A DNA stretch of 64,000 bases from Lineus longissimus (GCF_910592395.1 NC_088325.1:2385501-2449500), one strand, 5' to 3'; shown: positions 10,892-21,839, counted from the stretch's first letter. Notes: a model not told the origin generated them from the sequence alone. Numbers and translations: made by a program.

Positions 10892-10915
10892 TATATAAGA
10901 GCTAAAAAGGCACTG
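10892..10915 (+). promoter_or_regulatory. TATATAA block with short hairpin, upstream of gene B
   Basis: TATATAAGAGCTAAAAAGGCACT. The block is conserved in the spacers before D, E, F and at the right edge. TATA-box-like, but about 1.5 kb from the signal-peptide exon, so a promoter role would need a 5' UTR intron; not shown. Confidence 0.3.
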
Positions 10916-11388
10916 TCATTCTCGAATAACGTGTGGAATGTTAGGGGTTTGTTTTGTTAATATGAGAATGTTAGGGGTTTGTTTTGTTAATATGATATTA
11001 GACTTTGTTGATTTGGAATAACGTTAAATAACACATTACAGGTTGATTTTGAATTAGGAACTCATTTTCTTGATTTTCCTTGGGTGGAATGACGTGGTGA
11101 CATGGCCGCATATTGTCTCAAATTCTGACATGTCTCAGAAAAATGTAAATAATGCAAGTTAGTATCATTGGAATTGTTTTAAATTTATACATATAGATGT
11201 CAAGATATACCACTCTATATGCTCAGAGAAAGTTTTGAAAAAATTCCAGCATTGATTTTTTTTAAATCGGGAAAATGTATGTACAGTAAATAGAATGTAC
11301 AGGTCAGTGATTAATTGTGTACACCTGGTACTTACAGGGCCCTGAACATGGCAAGGTACCGCCCTTGGTCTACCTGCATATTGAGTAA

Positions 11389-11650
11389 GTGGAACCATGA
11401 TTTCGGCTGATAATATTCGGTGGCAGGGCATTTGTGTCACTCGTCCCCCGAATGTGGAACGCTCTGCCGATAGGCATAAGAACTGCCAATCGACAGTTTC
11501 CAAACCTCACTCATCAAGACATTCCTCTTTGAACGACACTTCAATGTTTATTTCTCAGTGCTGATCTCATGATGTGACTTTTTATCGAGCACTTTTGAAC
11601 ATTGGTCACTTCTCAGTTGGAAGGGCGCTGTATCAAGTGTTATTTATCAT
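11389..11650 (+). mobile_element. LINE 3' fragment upstream of gene B
   Basis: The plus strand resembles the end of a non-LTR retrotransposon ORF2: FVSLVPRMWNALPIG then LRTANR-like text and KTFLFERHFNV, the conserved WNxLP C-terminal region, followed by a 3' UTR ending AAGGGCGCTGTATCAAGTGTTATTT, a form typical of L2/CR1-like tails. Degenerate and 5'-truncated. Confidence 0.7.
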
Positions 11651-11964
11651 ATGATATCTGTACAATTCCATACCTTACAATGTACATGTACTCACTGATT
11701 GGCCAATTTGATACATAGATAATGCTTATTGCTATAACCAGACAATAAATAGTTACATAAGCTTTGAAATTGTCTGATTTTTTGCTCATCTATTATCAGC
11801 AAGTAGGGCAACTATATGTAGTAAGTGATCACGAGTTAAGAGTATATGAAAACGATATATTATTCCCTTGTCCCATCAAACATGACATCATTTCATATTC
11901 CATTTCTATCACGGAAAGCAGTCGGTCTAATCACGAGGAGGGAAATCTAGTAACGTAATTTTAT

Positions 11965-12280
11965 GCCATAGAGCCAGTAGTCATCGCGTTCAACGAAAAT
12001 CTATGCTATATCGCTAAAGGCCATCGGGTTCAACGAAGTTTTATCCATACCGCCAGGAGTCGTCGGTTTCAACGAGGCTTTATTCCATACCGCCAGGAGT
12101 CATCGGATTCAACGAAACTTTATGCCATACCGCCAGGAGTCATCGGGTTCAACGAACATTTCAGCCATACCACCAAGAATCATCGCGTTCAACGAAAATC
12201 TATGCCACATCGGCCAAGAGTCATCGGGTTTAACGAAACTTTATGCCACACCTCCAGGAGTCATCGCGTTTAAACGGACT
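11965..12280 (+). repeat. 40-bp minisatellite upstream of gene B (about 8 units)
   Basis: Imperfect units of the form TTCAACGAAGCTTTATTCCATACC-like with CCAGGAGTCATCG, period 40 bases. Ends about 110 bases before the start codon. Units here are more diverged from one another than those of gene F. Confidence 0.9.
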
Positions 12281-12392
12281 TTAATCAGAGAAGAGAAAAA
12301 TTATATTCGATATCAGGGTGGATATTGTGTACGCTTATTACTCTATGTTTGAAGTTAACGCCGAGCCATGTTGACATTTGATCGCAGTCTCA

Positions 12393-12438
12393 ATGGCAAT
12401 CATACCACTCGTGACGCTTTTACTTTTCAAGTTTGGAG
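12393..12438 (+). CDS. Gene B exon 1: signal peptide
   Basis: MAIIPLVTLLLFKFG plus one base, donor GTAAGT, phase 1. Hydrophobic core IIPLVTLLLF. The longer in-frame reading present in other copies is closed here by TGA at TGTTGACAT. Confidence 0.85.
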
Positions 12439-15400
12439 GTAAGTTATATATTGCGAGCATTTTCGAACATCGTACGAATTAAGTAGGTACTAAATATGAA
12501 AATTTGTTGACATACTAGTATATACAACAACTATGTATGCATAATAACTGCGCTACGGCATTGTGTATAACTGCATTTCTATTTTCCTGGACCATCAGTA
12601 ATTACCTTTAAAGCTGTGGTATTGTATTTGCCTGTGTTGCAATGGGAACATATCGTGTTTCTAATCTAATTTCAGGTGCTCTCGGGTTGATGGCGGTAAC
12701 GAATACCCTAAGTAATTCACGACCACGCCTCGGCGAAACGATAACGCTCAACTGTACTGTGTCGGGTGGAGCCGGCAGCGTTCTAGGGTGGTACGTGTTC
12801 GCACATGATAGGGAAGAAACAATACATTTGTCGAACGATTGTTCTGTTGTTGCAAAGGAGTATAAATCAAGATTAACAAACACTAAATGTGATTCGAATG
12901 ATGATAATTATAATCACATTTTTCAGTTAAGTAATGTTCAAATTTCGGACCGAGGGTCGTGGTACTGTCAGGCTTTTGGCACAGTCCGCTGGACTTCGAT
13001 AAGTAAGCTTGAATTGAATGTTTTAGGTAAGTTATAAACAACATTTATCATATCAAAGCAGCACTCAAACTGTCCCTTACCTCACAGGCCTGGCCCACCG
13101 GTCTACTATCTTTAGCCAGCCGGCACCTTCGCCTGTCTTCTCATTGTTCTACTGTCTTATCAAAGGCTATGAAGCCAAATCTCCGTAACAGCAACTCCCA
13201 GGTCACAGCTTTCACTGGGGTCGATTTGCCAAAACTGGCAAGCACAAATAAATGTAATGTCTTTGATCGTTTCTCTCGTGTCATCCTCCTTAACTCAGGA
13301 ACTAAAATCATCGAACACCTGTGTTACAATGTCCCAATATATTGGACTCATGTAAAATTGCATCCTCGCATATAACGGACAGGTCTTTCAACTCCCAAGT
13401 CCAAGTTTTCAAGTCGCAGATGACGTGACCTTTTAGCCGCCCTCTTGCGCTTTCTATGAGGCTGTAGTAGGAATGATAAAGATGTTGATATGCCGCCCAG
13501 TTGCCGACTACTGTCTCTTTCCTTGATTCCAGGTCCACCCCTCACCCCGACAATCACAAATCCATCGCCAGTCAAAGTTGGAAAAACTGCCAAGTTCACC
13601 TGCAATGCCGAAAATGGAAGCGTCACGAAACCAGTCACGTACACGTGGACTAAAAATGGCGACGCTGTGTCACCAGGGACCATTGAACCTGGTGCCCTGC
13701 TTTTCATGCCCGTCAAGAAGAGTGATGCCGGGAAATATGTCTGTGTCGCGAAAAATGATGCTGGATCTATGACAAGCATTGAACAGGATTTTGTTGTATA
13801 CTGTGAGTAATCTTTGTGTATTCTCGGTCATTACGTCTGTTTGCCGCATACCTCGCAGTAAATTCACGCCTAGACAAATACACAGTCAATTGTCTCTAAA
13901 AGAAGTCAACAAGGCCTAAATTCCCATTGTTCTCATGTCTTATCAATGGGTTATCAGGGCAAACCTTGTTATCATCGACCCCCATGAAACACCTTACAGG
14001 GTGTCGATAAGCCTAAACCAGCAAGGCATTCAACGTAATGATAGGATTGGCTACAGGCAATTTAAAGGACGATTGGTATTATTAAGGCCAATATTATCAA
14101 GCTGTCGGCTGCCCAGTCACCTCTTATTCTACATAAGTAGATTCCATCAAAAAATTGCATAAAAAAGGACAAATGCAAAATCTTACTGAATTATCACGCT
14201 TTTCCGATGTTGACTCCGATTTGACCCGAGTTAGCTCTCCATGCGTCGACCCTTCCCATGTGGAACGATGCACGAGTAAGGCGCTTCCTTGAGCCGTGGA
14301 TCTACCCTGTGACGACTTGGTGTAGATATAGTTTTTTCCGACGTCACGCTGATAACCCCGCTATATGCGGCGATAGTGGAAATGACGCGGCGTCGTAATA
14401 GCGGGGTAACGTTTTTTGTTGAAGGCAGTGATTTTGAATGGAGACATAGTATGGACATTCTTGCCCCTGTTCTATTATGTACGCGTGACTTCTTCGAATA
14501 TGCCTTCAATGGAAATTGCTAAAGGGCTACGCCGTTCGTAATTACTTGTGGTCCAGTTAAATAGAAATCCACTAATACACAATGCCGTAGTGCAGTTATT
14601 GTGAATACAAATTTGTTGAAACTTGGTATTCATACTATTTGTATATCAGTCTGCACCACGGCAGTGTTGAATTTATATTTAGTATGTATTTTCGCAATTG
14701 GACAATTTTTTTATTCAATTACAAATTCAAAATTTTTAACGAACGGCGTAGGCCTTTAAGGTGGCTGCGACTTCTCCAAACAGGATTATTGAAAAGTCAT
14801 CGAACTGCAATAAACAACGGTGTAACCATAAGCCTGCCTGAAATGTACACGCCATGTCCGAAACTGCCTCACAAGACAGGGTGATGATACAGGTGGCGGC
14901 GCGTGGTGGCAAGTAAATGCATTATCCTCCTGGCCAGGTTAATACCACGCCCAAGTTGACCTTTTAAGAAAAGCTGATTCAGAACATATTAGGCGTAACC
15001 AGGGTTTCTAAGGAAAATGTCATTTTCGAAGATGCTAGGAATTTTACGCCGTTCGTCACTTTTAGAGATGACTTTTGGCCGGAGGTTTTTTTTTAGTCAA
15101 TTGCATTTTTTCCCCGAAAGTACTCCCGACGAGTAACTACATGTACATCAATTTTCAGTTCCCCACAAAGTTGAAGTCAAAACCAACAAGATTGCTGCAA
15201 ATGAAAATGAATTCGTGCGGTTTGAATGTGCTACCAGCGGCGGCAACCCAGAGCGCGTCGAGCGGTACCAGTGGCTCTGGATGAAGAGCAGCTCCAACGC
15301 GGAGCTGTTCATCCAGGACACCGCGACCAGCAGGCAGAATGGAAAGTTCTTAGAGTTCGCGCGTATAACGTACGATAGGAGTGGGACATACTCCTGTGAG

Positions 15401-18400
15401 GCTTGGAACCTTGGTGGGATGGGAAAGGCGTCGATTGACCTCAGTGTACAATGTAAGTTTGTTCCTGCATTCTTTGTAAGATCTGCTAAGATTTGCACCA
15501 ACTTGAAACACAAGTGGTGACTGTTAGTTACGACACGTACCTCGACTTTTTTCCGTCCCAAGGTATACGCTACCAGAGAACTACATACATACCACACTCG
15601 ACCTCACTGAACTGGACATCTTGTACCGAATATCCACACAGACATCCTCATGAAATTCCTTTCCATGTACTATCTGAAACCATTATGAATACAATTACGA
15701 AGAGTGGTATCAAACATGTCAAATAGCTTACATGTACTGTCAAAGTGAAAACATTATATCATATCCAGGAGTATACCAAGCTTGGTCGGTATTACGCAGA
15801 AGGAAGAGAAGGAAGAGCTCCTAAACAGGGACTAAAAAGTAGGAACTTTGTGATTTTCATTACACAATCTCCCCCTAATGCATTGTGCAGTGCATCATGC
15901 ATTGCCCTCTGAACACTTTCTTTTCACCCACAGACTCTCCAAGAATAGACCCAGATGTGAAAATGAAGTATGACGTGGTAGGCGAGATGGGCAAGGAGGC
16001 ATCATTCGAACTGTTCATCATCGCCAATCCGACTCCGGACACAACCGGTTACAACTGGTCCAAAGATGGCGACATCCTGTTGAACCCATCGGGAAAATAT
16101 GAAATTATTTCTGGGCCCAGGTCGAGCAAGTTGATAATCAGAAACATCAAATCCTCCGATTATGGGAACTACATGTGTTCTGTGAAAACGAGTGGATTTC
16201 AAGTGAAGGTCTTCAAGTTTAGGCTTATCAAAGCAGGTGAGTTCTATTGAGCTGTGGGTGGATTCCCCACGAAGCTGGGTATAGTCAATGTTACCCAACC
16301 GAAACACGCTGTGAAATATGGAGGAAAGCTGTAACTTAAACATGTGGAGAAGGTCTGAATGAGTTCTGAAGATTGGAACACGTTCAGGGGCCGACCCTAG
16401 TGTCTATTTTTGCAAACACCTCGCTTAATATTGGTTGTTTGGACGAGAGACCAAGTGGAAACGTGTGGCCAAAGGAAGCTGTTTTTCTTGCCCAAAAGCA
16501 GTCAATATGACACGCCCCAAACGGGCAGCGACTGAAAAAAATATCCGACCAATCCCATCTGTCTCAGGCCTGGGAAATAAGGGGGCAATTTTCAAGATGT
16601 CACCCGTTAAAGTGAGTATTTGCCATTGCACTAATAAAACATCCTTTAGACACAGGTTGCGACCGTCAGTTACGTCACGTACCTTGATCGGCTTTTTCGT
16701 CGGCAAGTTTTCGCTAGTAGAGAAATTTATGTACGCACTGTGTTCCAAAACTATTCATGAGAACACATAGGAATTTTTTTTGCTGCAATCCTATATTTTA
16801 CATAAAACTTCTTACATATCGTTGTTGGGACTTTTTCCTTCACAGTTGTTGTTGGTGTTGGCGGTCTGGTTGGAGTCGGAGTTGGAGCTGCAGTCATTGT
16901 AGCGATAGCCAGCGTGGGTTTGGCAGTTTTTCTACGGTAAGCTATCTATTAATAAAGTCGGATACAGAGGCTTGTGGGCGTACCGATATGTTCGCTTCAT
17001 AAAGGACATTTGCCAGATTTGCCAGTACCACCTAGGTTCGAGAATACTAACGATCTGTACAATAGGTCTTGGCGGTAAAAGATGCCAAACAATGGTTCCA
17101 GATGTAGCGGTGGCATATTCCTGCTAGCCCCCTCGAGAGAGTTTTCACAAACCCACGAATGTCAACGCCAACGCATGCCATTGTCATTGGGAGGACGTAC
17201 AATGGGATAGGCGTTCACGCGCAGCGTTGCGGGGATTTGCGAAAACATTCTATTGTTTCGCGTCGTTGACCGCGAATATCTATTGTAGGCGGATTATTTC
17301 TCGACTCAAAGTACAGGCGTATCTGCCAAAGGGCCCATTGTGCTGTAGTTGAAGGACATGTTTTAGGCATCACGCATTCATCGAAAAACGTCTAGACCGA
17401 CTTGCTATATATTACTACATGTATAATGAGATTTGTAACCACTTTGAAAATACATGTACCGTCTGCTTGAGGGGAACGACATACGCCTCGTACAGTAATA
17501 TTTGAAATACAACCGCGACTATGGGGTCTTCAACAGTATGGACACTTTTTGCCTCCAGTGTACTCGTCACAAAATTTAAAAAGGCTTTAGATATATAGCA
17601 CTAATGCATTAATTGATTGATTGATTCCTAAGTCCGGCTGGCCCTATGCTGTACCGCCTTGGAAGCTCGTCAGCTGTGATATCTGATATCTGATTTTGAT
17701 TTTAGCTAATTTAAAGCGGAGTTTCCCGAAGGAGTTCCCGTTCTAAAGAGAACTCGGCGCCGCAGGCGTAATATGACCTAATGAATGGCGGGTAATACCG
17801 ACGTCACCTTACAAGCGATGGCGTCGGTATATGAACTCGACCCGCCAAAGGAAATTTGTCAGATCTAGTAAAACTGTTTTTACTTCCGTAGGAAACGTGC
17901 ACTGGTACGTCAGAGAAAGAGGCAGAGTAGACAACCCGCAAATGACACTGCAGATTACGATGATACGAGGGTTGTATTCACAACACCCGGAGATATTTCT
18001 GTATATGACGATATCGGAGGTGATGAGTACGAAAGTTCTGCTTCTCACCCCGAAAGCGCGGCCGGCCAAAACCCCGCAGAGCCCAGGATTACGGGGCACC
18101 ACGTTCCAGAACATGGAGTCCTTGGGGATGTGCCTGCGACCTCAGATGAGGACGAGGCTGCTTACGACTATGTGCAAAATTACACCTTGAAGCTACATGA
18201 ATGTGTTTTAGGTCAGAACACGATTCCTGCTCCTAAGGTGAATTGGGCGGATCCGGAGTATACCGTCCAGTACGAACTCATGCAAAGGAGGCCAGAGTCA
18301 ATATACACATATAACGACTTACCAATCCTCTCACAGGGACCGCCAGACCGAAGCAAGGCCAAGTGTGATTCGAGACAAGTCGATGGAGCCGAAAATTTGA

Positions 18401-18534
18401 CTCCAACTCGCTCGAGTGACAATGCGTCTCACGTTAAAGAGTCACCATATGCACATCTAGAGCCAATGGAAACGATACAGTATTTAGATTTCAGTCAGCT
18501 GAGTCCGGAACAATTGATCGAGGTCGATTTATAA
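12393..18534 (+). CDS. Gene B: Ig-superfamily membrane receptor, SP-V-I-Ig3-Ig4-TM-tail
   Basis: Exons: 12393-12438, 12676-13026, 13533-13802, 15159-15452, 15934-16236, 16846-16936, 17892-18534; 1998 bases, 665 residues, no internal stop. Predicted type I membrane protein: signal peptide 1-16; V domain 16-132 (Cys42, Trp54, Cys113, extra Cys71/Cys87); I-set 133-222 (Cys156, Trp171, Cys203); Ig3 223-320 (Cys246, Trp261, Cys302); Ig4 321-421 (Trp362, Cys402, no B-strand Cys); TM 422-451; tail 452-665. Tail tyrosines sit in SVYDDI (Y490), YELM (Y579), YNDL (Y592), SPYAHL (Y638) and IQYLDF (Y649). The start at MAIIPL is favoured because an in-frame TGA lies 10 codons upstream in this copy. The combination suggests an immune/allorecognition-type receptor; no orthologue name is claimed. 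Confidence 0.88.
12676..13026 (+). CDS. Gene B exon 2: V-type Ig domain
   Basis: 351 bases, acceptor AATTTCAG, donor GTAAGT. ITLNCTVSGG, GWYVFAHD, SDRGSWYC. The segment after the last Cys (QAFGTVRWTSIS) is shared only with gene E. Confidence 0.9.
13533..13802 (+). CDS. Gene B exon 3: I-set Ig domain
   Basis: 270 bases, acceptor GATTCCAG, donor GTGAGT. Begins GPPLTPTITNPSP, ends QDFVVY. Carries IEPGALLFMPVKK, a variant also found in the first I-set exon of gene C. Confidence 0.9.
13803..15158. other. Intron between I-set and Ig3 exons of gene B
   Basis: Holds a CG-rich hairpin at 14351-14410 (ATAACCCCGCTATA against TAGCGGGGTAAC) and a MITE at 14521-14757. The same intron in C and E has the same content, with extra insertions in C. 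Open frames here are not coding. Confidence 0.7.
14521..14757. mobile_element. MITE in gene B intron 3
   Basis: About 237 bases with inverted ends AAAGGGCTACGCCGTTCGT and ACGAACGGCGTAGGCCTTT, plus an inner inverted pair around ATGCCGTAGTGCAG and CTGCACCACGGCA. Non-autonomous; superfamily not assigned. Confidence 0.75.
15159..15452 (+). CDS. Gene B exon 4: Ig3 domain
   Basis: 294 bases, acceptor AATTTTCAG, donor GTAAGT. VRFECATSGG, YQWLWMK, DRSGTYSCEAW: an I-set-like domain with the full Cys-Trp-Cys core. Confidence 0.9.
15934..16236 (+). CDS. Gene B exon 5: Ig4 domain lacking the B-strand cysteine
   Basis: 303 bases, acceptor TTCACCCACAG, donor GTGAGT. GYNWSKDGD and SSDYGNYMCSVKT mark the C and F strands, but the B-strand position reads SFELFI, with Leu347 where Cys is expected. 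Confidence 0.88.
16846..16936 (+). CDS. Gene B exon 6: transmembrane segment
   Basis: 91 bases, phase 1 to 2, acceptor TTCCTTCACAG, donor GTAAGC. Gly/Val-rich VVVGVGGLVGVGVGAA then VIVAIASVGLAVFLR, no charge inside the membrane. Confidence 0.9.
16937..17891. other. Gene B intron before the tail exon
   Basis: 955 bases with no recognised element. The homologous introns of C and E are collinear; those of D and F carry a LINE insertion at the AAAAAGGCTTT|AGATATA site corresponding to about 17579-17590 here. Confidence 0.6.
17892..18534 (+). CDS. Gene B exon 7: cytoplasmic tail and stop
   Basis: Acceptor ACTTCCGTAG, stop TAA. Basic stop-transfer RKRALVRQRKRQSR, then an acidic, tyrosine-rich tail with YELM-x9-YNDL and YAHL-x7-YLDF pairs. 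Nearly identical to the tails of C and E. Confidence 0.92.
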
Positions 18535-20159
18535 TTTTAAAGGAGGAACATGGCCGTGTTCGTTCGTGGTTGTGATGGCTGTGGTATTGAAACGACCAGG
18601 GTTTTTGTTCATCAAGATCATCTTCGTTTCTAATGACAACACTACCCCTGACTTCCCCAGGTTTTTATGTATGATCCAGTAGTTTTGTGTGTGATGATCA
18701 TGCCTGAAAGTATAGTTTTCATTCAACGTGTTATGCTAACATTGTGAGAACCATCTTTGTTTACACATTTTAGATATCAATTGGTTCTGACCATTTGGAG
18801 CGTTTTGATTGGTTGAAAGTTTGCTACTCCAGTTGTAATTTCCTGGAAGTTCTCACTCATGTTTTTGGGAGTAAAGATGAATTCAGCACATAATAGATAG
18901 ATTATGTTATTAAAAGCCAGGTACCTTGGGTAATATCAATTGTAGGATGTATTGAGCATATTTCTACAACCTTGTATGTAGTTAGGAAACTTTTATAGAG
19001 TGTTTTATCCGAGTCTTTCAACCACCTTTACTCTGGTTTTATAGAGTTTGTACAAAGTTCGTTTTCGCAATGCATTGTGGGTAAGCATCTTATTTGCATG
19101 CTGCTATTTAAATGGCAGCACCACTTTATTTGATCAAATTGACTCACGCCGCGATTAGACGCGAATCCATCAACTTAATGACCATGCTGTGATGCCAAAA
19201 ACCTTCTGCTGCGGATGTTCAACATGCAGCTAAAACTCCTGCGTATTTCTCCTGCTTACTAGCTCAGTGGATCACTGGGGAACCAGGATTGCACAGGTAT
19301 TTAGAAATCGGTATCGAGTATCTTTCCTAATGGGGGTCGACTCACGTGCTTTCTTTCATGGAAACACTTTTCATAACTGGTGGTTGCTCACAGAGTTAGT
19401 CTGCAAAAGGGCCCAGTTCGTATCAAATTTGCCTAAGATCTTGTAGCGTTATACTCGCGTATATCACTCCAATATTCCGAAAATTACAAAACCAAATTTC
19501 TTACTTTTTAGAGTCTTGCAAGCTGCCATTCAAGTTCTTTGTTCTGCCATGCTGTTTTCGGGTCAAACTCCCTTTGCTTTGCACTTGTATCTCTACGTGT
19601 ATTGTGATGATGTAATGATTGTGCCATGCTGTTTGATAATACATGTATGTATTCTCACCACTGTATCTTTGAATGACCTTTATGTAACCGGGTGTGAGTG
19701 GGGTGTTTTCTTGAGGATAAATGTGTATAATGACATTGAGTCTCGCTGTTAGTTCTTGGTCCCAGACTTTTGAATTTCATTGGAGTGATCTCTACTCGAT
19801 TGTGCGCATTTAGAGGACCGTGCTCGTGATAATGTCAACACCAATTGCGAAGCTTGGAGATTTGCCAGCCTGTAGTGTTAGGCTGCGATATGAGAACGCA
19901 AACAGGCGTGACCTCAGAGTGACGTTAATTTATTGATGAAGATATATGCATGAATATATATGTGTTACCAAAAGGCAACACTTTCAAAATGAAAGCAAAA
20001 GCTAAGTGATATCTATGCGTGATTCGTCTGTTGTTACATTGTTCATTGCACATGATCATTGCAGCCATTGACATTTGGTAATTAGTCTATTTCTTTCGAG
20101 TTGGCCTATTCTAATGTCTGGCGTTGCATGCTTTTACACAACAGTTTTGAAAATGCTGT
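18535..20159. other. 3' UTR and spacer after gene B
   Basis: The first ~750 bases are strongly conserved after all of B-F and probably include the 3' UTR; ATTAAA at 18909-18914 is a possible polyadenylation signal. The rest is unit spacer without coding signal. Confidence 0.5.
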
Positions 20160-20446
20160 TATTATTATTATTATTATTATTAAAACATATTTTTAGGTGC
20201 CTTTATCAGCAAATTGCTCAAAGGCACCTTATAATCTGAGAAACAATGCGCTCAAAGTACAGCAATAAAACAATAAAACAATTTAGGACCACATGATTAA
20301 AAACGGATTTAAAAATAGGCTAATTTAAAAATATAGATTTTTCAATGCCTTCTTGCAGATGCCCAGGTCAGCTGTCGATCGGATGGACAGAGGAAGTTCA
20401 TTCCACAGCCTTGGGGCCGAAGCCCCAAAAGGGCCGAAGCCCCAAC
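20160..20446 (-). mobile_element. 5'-truncated LINE insertion unique to the spacer before gene C
   Basis: On the minus strand it reads RLWNELPLSIRSTADLG then CKKALKNLYF and stop, the WNxLP C terminus of a non-LTR ORF2, followed by a 3' UTR and a (TAA)n tail at 20160-20183. Sister spacers lack it. It replaces about 600 bases, including the TATATAA block found before B, D, E and F. Confidence 0.75.
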
Positions 20447-20706
20447 ATGGCCGCATAGCGTCTCAAATTCTCACATAACGCCGAAAAATATCAATAACCC
20501 AAGTTTGGAAATGTTTAAAATCATAGAGCTGTCAAGACTATGCTCCTAGAAAGTTTGAAAAAATTCCAGCATTGATTTTGTTTCAAATCGGAAAAATGTA
20601 TATGCATAGAATGTACAGCATAACTGGTACTTACAGGGCCCTGAGCGTGACTGGCAAGATCTATAACATATAACATATACCGCCCTTGTTCTATCTGCAT
20701 GAGTAA

Positions 20707-20976
20707 GTGGAACCACGATTTCGGCTGATACCATTCGATAGAAGGGCATTTGTGTCACTCGTCCCCCGAATGTGGAACGCTCTGCCGATAGGCTTAAGAA
20801 CTGCCAATAATATCGAAAGTTTCAAAACCTTACTCATCAAGACATTCCTCTTTGAACGACACTTCAATGTTTGACTATTTCTGAGTGGTGATCTCATGAT
20901 GTGACTTTTTATCAAGCACTTTTGAACTTTGGTCACTTCTCAGTTGAAAGGGCGCTGTATCAAGTGTTATTTATCA
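20707..20976 (+). mobile_element. LINE 3' fragment upstream of gene C
   Basis: Homologue of the fragment at 11389, here more readable: LVPRMWNALPIGLRTANNI, then ESFKTLLIKTFLFERHFNV and stop, and a 3' tail GGGCGCTGTATCAAGTGTTA. Confidence 0.75.
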
Positions 20977-21410
20977 TATGATATCTGTACAATTCCATAC
21001 CTTACAATGTACATATACTCATTGATTGGCCAATTTGATACATAGATAATGCTCATTGCTATAATTTGATAATAAATAGTTACATAAGCTTTGAAATTGT
21101 CGGAGTTATTGCTCATCTATCATGTCCATTCTGTGGCAAGTATCGAAATTATATATAATAAGTGATCACGAGTTGAGAGTATATACATAAGGATAAACAT
21201 TTCCTTGAAACGATATATCATTCGCCAGTCCAATCAAACATCACATCATCTCATCATCTCATATTTCATTTTTTATCACGGAAAGCTTTGTTCAAAAGAC
21301 CATACAGATTTAATCTGACCATTTTCAATGTTTACGATCGGCGGGTTTTACCAGGCAGCCGGTCTCATCACGAGGAGGGCAATCTGATGACATCTAGTTA
21401 CAACATTTAA

Positions 21411-21727
21411 GCCATACCACCAAGAATCAGCGCGTTCAACGAAAAGCTATCCTATATCGCTAAAGTTCATCTGGATCAACGAAGCTTTATTCCATACCGC
21501 CAGGAGTCATCGAGTTCAACAAAGCTTTATTCCATACCGCCAGGAGCCATCGAGTTCAACAAAGCTTTATTCCATACCACCAGGAGTCAGCGGGTTCAAC
21601 GAACATTTAAGCCATACCACCAAGAATCATCGCGTTCAACGAAAATCTATGTCACATCGGCCAAGAGGCATCGGGTTCAACGAAACTTTATGCCATACCA
21701 CCAGGAGTCATCACGTTTAAACGGACT
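21411..21727 (+). repeat. 40-bp minisatellite upstream of gene C (about 8 units)
   Basis: Units TTTATTCCATACCGCCAGGA plus GTCATCGAGTTCAACAAAGC. Order of unit variants is the same as before D and E. Confidence 0.9.
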
Positions 21728-21839
21728 TCAATCGGAGTAGAGAAAAATTATATTCGATATCAGGGTGGATATTGTGTACGCTTATTACTCTATGTTCGAA
21801 GTTAACGCCGAGCCATGTAGACATTTGATCGCAGTCTCA

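Larger units (their letters stand above)
10123..11388. other. Spacer A-B, first part
   Basis: Contains the gene A 3' UTR with AATAAA at 10329-10334, then spacer sequence shared with the later units (from about 10480, TTGCGAAGCTTGGAGATT). It also holds the G homopolymer and a TATATAA block listed separately. No coding signal. Confidence 0.5.

Noticed and set aside
13348-13779. Antisense ORFs opposite the I-set exons (MLVIDPASFFATQTYF type) in every gene
   Set aside because: Shadow of the coding exon on the other strand; they vanish outside the exon and extend into introns without conservation.
14231-14509. 92-codon minus-strand ORF present in the introns of B, C and E
   Set aside because: Overlaps a non-coding hairpin, is disrupted in length in E, and has no domain; conserved because the intron was duplicated.
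19255-19425. tRNA-like A box TAGCTCAGTGG followed by AGTTCGTATCA
   Set aside because: The boxes are about 150 bases apart and no cloverleaf can be drawn. Repeated after every gene as part of the unit spacer; not a tRNA, and a tRNA-SINE is not supported.
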